Assembly: GCA_934454215.1 (NCBI GenBank) | Contig: CAKSGG010000163.1 | Coordinates: 1 to 6,731 of the forward strand | DNA length: 6,731 nucleotides | DNA from: an uncultured Clostridia bacterium | GTDB taxonomy: Bacteria > Bacillota > Clostridia > UBA1381 | Direction of reading: 5' to 3' | Shown: one piece after another, positions 5,293 through 6,731 of the stretch | Layout: every line of letters starts with the position of its first letter | Numbering within the stretch: the first letter of the stretch is position 1 | The notes under the pieces: model-generated | What the model was told of the DNA's origin: nothing | What the model saw: the letters and a program-made list of their open reading frames with translations, nothing else | Databases searched by the model: none | Translations under genes and position numbers: made by a program

Positions 5293-6731
5293 ATGAAAAG
5301 AAAAGCAGCTTTGCCGATTACAGCGGCTCTTATTGTAAATATGCTTGTTCCGATAAAAGGATTGGCGTATTCGGCGGTAAAATCCGATAAATACACTGTC
5401 GGGACAGGATACATTCTTGGTGTTGAACAGGATTGCTCAGTGGAAGATTTTTTAAGCGGGCTTGACATCAATGAGAGTGCTGAGGTGTATGCTAACGGGA
5501 ATATCAAAAGCACCGATGCTGCGGTAGCAAACAGTGACGTTTTAAAAGTTTCGGGAGAGGAATATACCATAGAGACGGTAGAGCCGGAAAATAACGTTAT
5601 ATTTCTTGATGACTTTGAGGACGGCAAAACGGGAAAATGGGGCACAAACTCATTAACCGTTATAACAGACGACCCCGAAAAAGGAAAGGTACTGTCTTGG
5701 GACGCTTCAAGAGCAAATCTTGGTATAAGCTTTGATTCAAGGCGTTCAATTTTGGTGAACGGAAAACCGAAGGTTTTAATTCACGAAATTGATTTTAAAT
5801 ATCCTGTTTTGAGCAATACGCTGATTTCGCTTATTATGAGAAATTCTGCCGATAAATATCTTACAACTACAAGGCTTTTAAATGCAAAGGATTTATATGC
5901 GCTTGACCCGTCGGGATACAAAAGCCTTATGAACGGCGTAAAAGCCGATACATGGTATCACGCAAAGTACGTTATGGATATTGAGAACGGAAAAATGGAT
6001 ATGTACATAGACGGACGCAAGACTGCTGAAAATATGGATTTTCAGGCGGTTAAAAACTCGCCGGGCAATTATATACCGATACAGATAAGCGCAGGCGGAG
6101 ACTCAACGAAAGCGGCGGGAATATTACTGTCGGTAGACAATGTAACTCTTTATGAGCCTGCACCTTTAAAAACGGAGGCGATTTCATATGTTAAAGGTGA
6201 TACTGAAAGCCGACAGCTTACGGGGGTGCCGGCTGATACAGATGAAATAAGAGTAAAGCTTACGCATAAACAAGATACAGAAATAAACAGTGACAGTGTT
6301 TTGGGGGCTGTATCGCTTATAAATCAATCGGGAAATAAGGTAAACGCCGATATTTCATATAATCAAGACGAGATGATATGTACGGTAAAACCCCTTTCAC
6401 TTTTAAATAATGACAGCAAATATACAATAAAAATAAGCGGAATAACCGATACGCTTTACGGTACGGAATATAACGCTGAGTATTCTTTTATGACCGATTC
6501 AACACCCGTTCCGTTTGTGCTGAAATCGGTGACGGCTTACGGTAACGGTACGGAATATAAAAATCTTACAAAGCTGCCGTCCGATATTGATAAAATAAAT
6601 TTGCAATTCAGTATTCAAGACGGAAATGAAATAAATACAAATGATATTGAAAATCATATAGGAATATATGACGATAATGATGAGCGGATTTCAACAAGCG
6701 GATTATATGACAGTGAAAATCACATATATAC
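5293..6731 (+). CDS. Secreted multidomain protein, ConA-like and Ig-like domains (3'-partial)
   Basis: The frame runs open for 479 codons to the right edge with no stop. The N-terminus is an export signal: MKRK, a hydrophobic stretch, then GLAYSA, with likely cleavage after Ala25 or Ala28; there is no lipobox. Residues about 34-96 form a small beta-rich module (SVEDFLSGLDI, then VLKVSGEEYTIETV) of a kind seen in clostridial surface and polysaccharide-degrading proteins. Residues 102-289 look like a concanavalin/laminin-G-type beta sandwich: LDDFEDGKTGKW (105-116), TWYHAKYVMDIENGKMDMY (220-238) with IDG after it, and VDNVTLYEP (281-289). Residues about 305-402 resemble a bacterial Ig-like domain of the SbsA/Big_5 type (YTIKISGITD, then YSFMTD), and a second starts near 405. 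No catalytic motif is visible. Position after the importer suggests a role in binding or degrading the imported sugar's polymer, which is inference. It could equally be a purely structural or adhesive surface protein. Confidence 0.85.
   Translation, partial: MKRKAALPITAALIVNMLVPIKGLAYSAVKSDKYTVGTGYILGVEQDCSVEDFLSGLDINESAEVYANGNIKSTDAAVANSDVLKVSGEEYTIETVEPENNVIFLDDFEDGKTGKWGTNSLTVITDDPEKGKVLSWDASRANLGISFDSRRSILVNGKPKVLIHEIDFKYPVLSNTLISLIMRNSADKYLTTTRLLNAKDLYALDPSGYKSLMNGVKADTWYHAKYVMDIENGKMDMYIDGRKTAENMDFQAVKNSPGNYIPIQISAGGDSTKAAGILLSVDNVTLYEPAPLKTEAISYVKGDTESRQLTGVPADTDEIRVKLTHKQDTEINSDSVLGAVSLINQSGNKVNADISYNQDEMICTVKPLSLLNNDSKYTIKISGITDTLYGTEYNAEYSFMTDSTPVPFVLKSVTAYGNGTEYKNLTKLPSDIDKINLQFSIQDGNEINTNDIENHIGIYDDNDERISTSGLYDSENHIY

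Noticed and set aside
5262..5645. Minus-strand open frame of 127 codons opposite the start of the secreted-protein gene.
   Set aside because: It is antisense to a well-supported signal peptide and domain region, begins at a GTG without a ribosome binding site, and its translation shows no recognisable domain.

Overview
The window is AT-rich, densely packed and coded entirely on the + strand. It uses AGA and ATA codons freely and has strong AGGAGG-type ribosome binding sites, a Gram-positive lipoprotein signal and a YesM/Lpl-type gene set. Together these point to a low-GC Firmicute, most likely a carbohydrate-degrading Clostridia-type anaerobe. The species cannot be named from the window.

Layout: (1) 1-1340, the C-terminal three quarters or so of a membrane sensor histidine kinase of the YesM/LytS type, cut by the left edge. 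(2) 1341-1429, a short gap with a candidate promoter, tandem AT-rich repeats and a GC hairpin just before a ribosome binding site. (3) 1430-2359 and 2377-3285, two inner-membrane permeases of an ABC sugar importer (LplB/YteP-like, then LplC/YtcP-like). (4) 3316-5184, a large substrate-binding lipoprotein of the same importer (LplA/YtcQ-like). (5) 5185-5292, a gap with an 11-bp inverted repeat that may be a terminator and, inside its loop, a plausible promoter. (6) 5293 to the right edge, the N-terminal 479 residues of a large secreted protein with a concanavalin-like domain and bacterial Ig-like domains.

How it fits together: this is the classic order of a Gram-positive oligosaccharide-uptake locus. 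The kinase would sense a sugar outside the cell and, with an AraC-type response regulator presumably encoded upstream, switch on the importer. The lipoprotein captures the oligosaccharide and the two permeases pass it inward. No ATPase gene is present, as is usual for this family, which borrows a shared MsmX-type ATPase encoded elsewhere. The secreted protein may bind or cut the parent polysaccharide, but its catalytic part, if any, lies beyond the window. The substrate cannot be deduced.

The overall locus type is well known. The less ordinary points are the control elements in the two gaps, the larger than usual binding protein and the unidentified secreted protein at the right edge.
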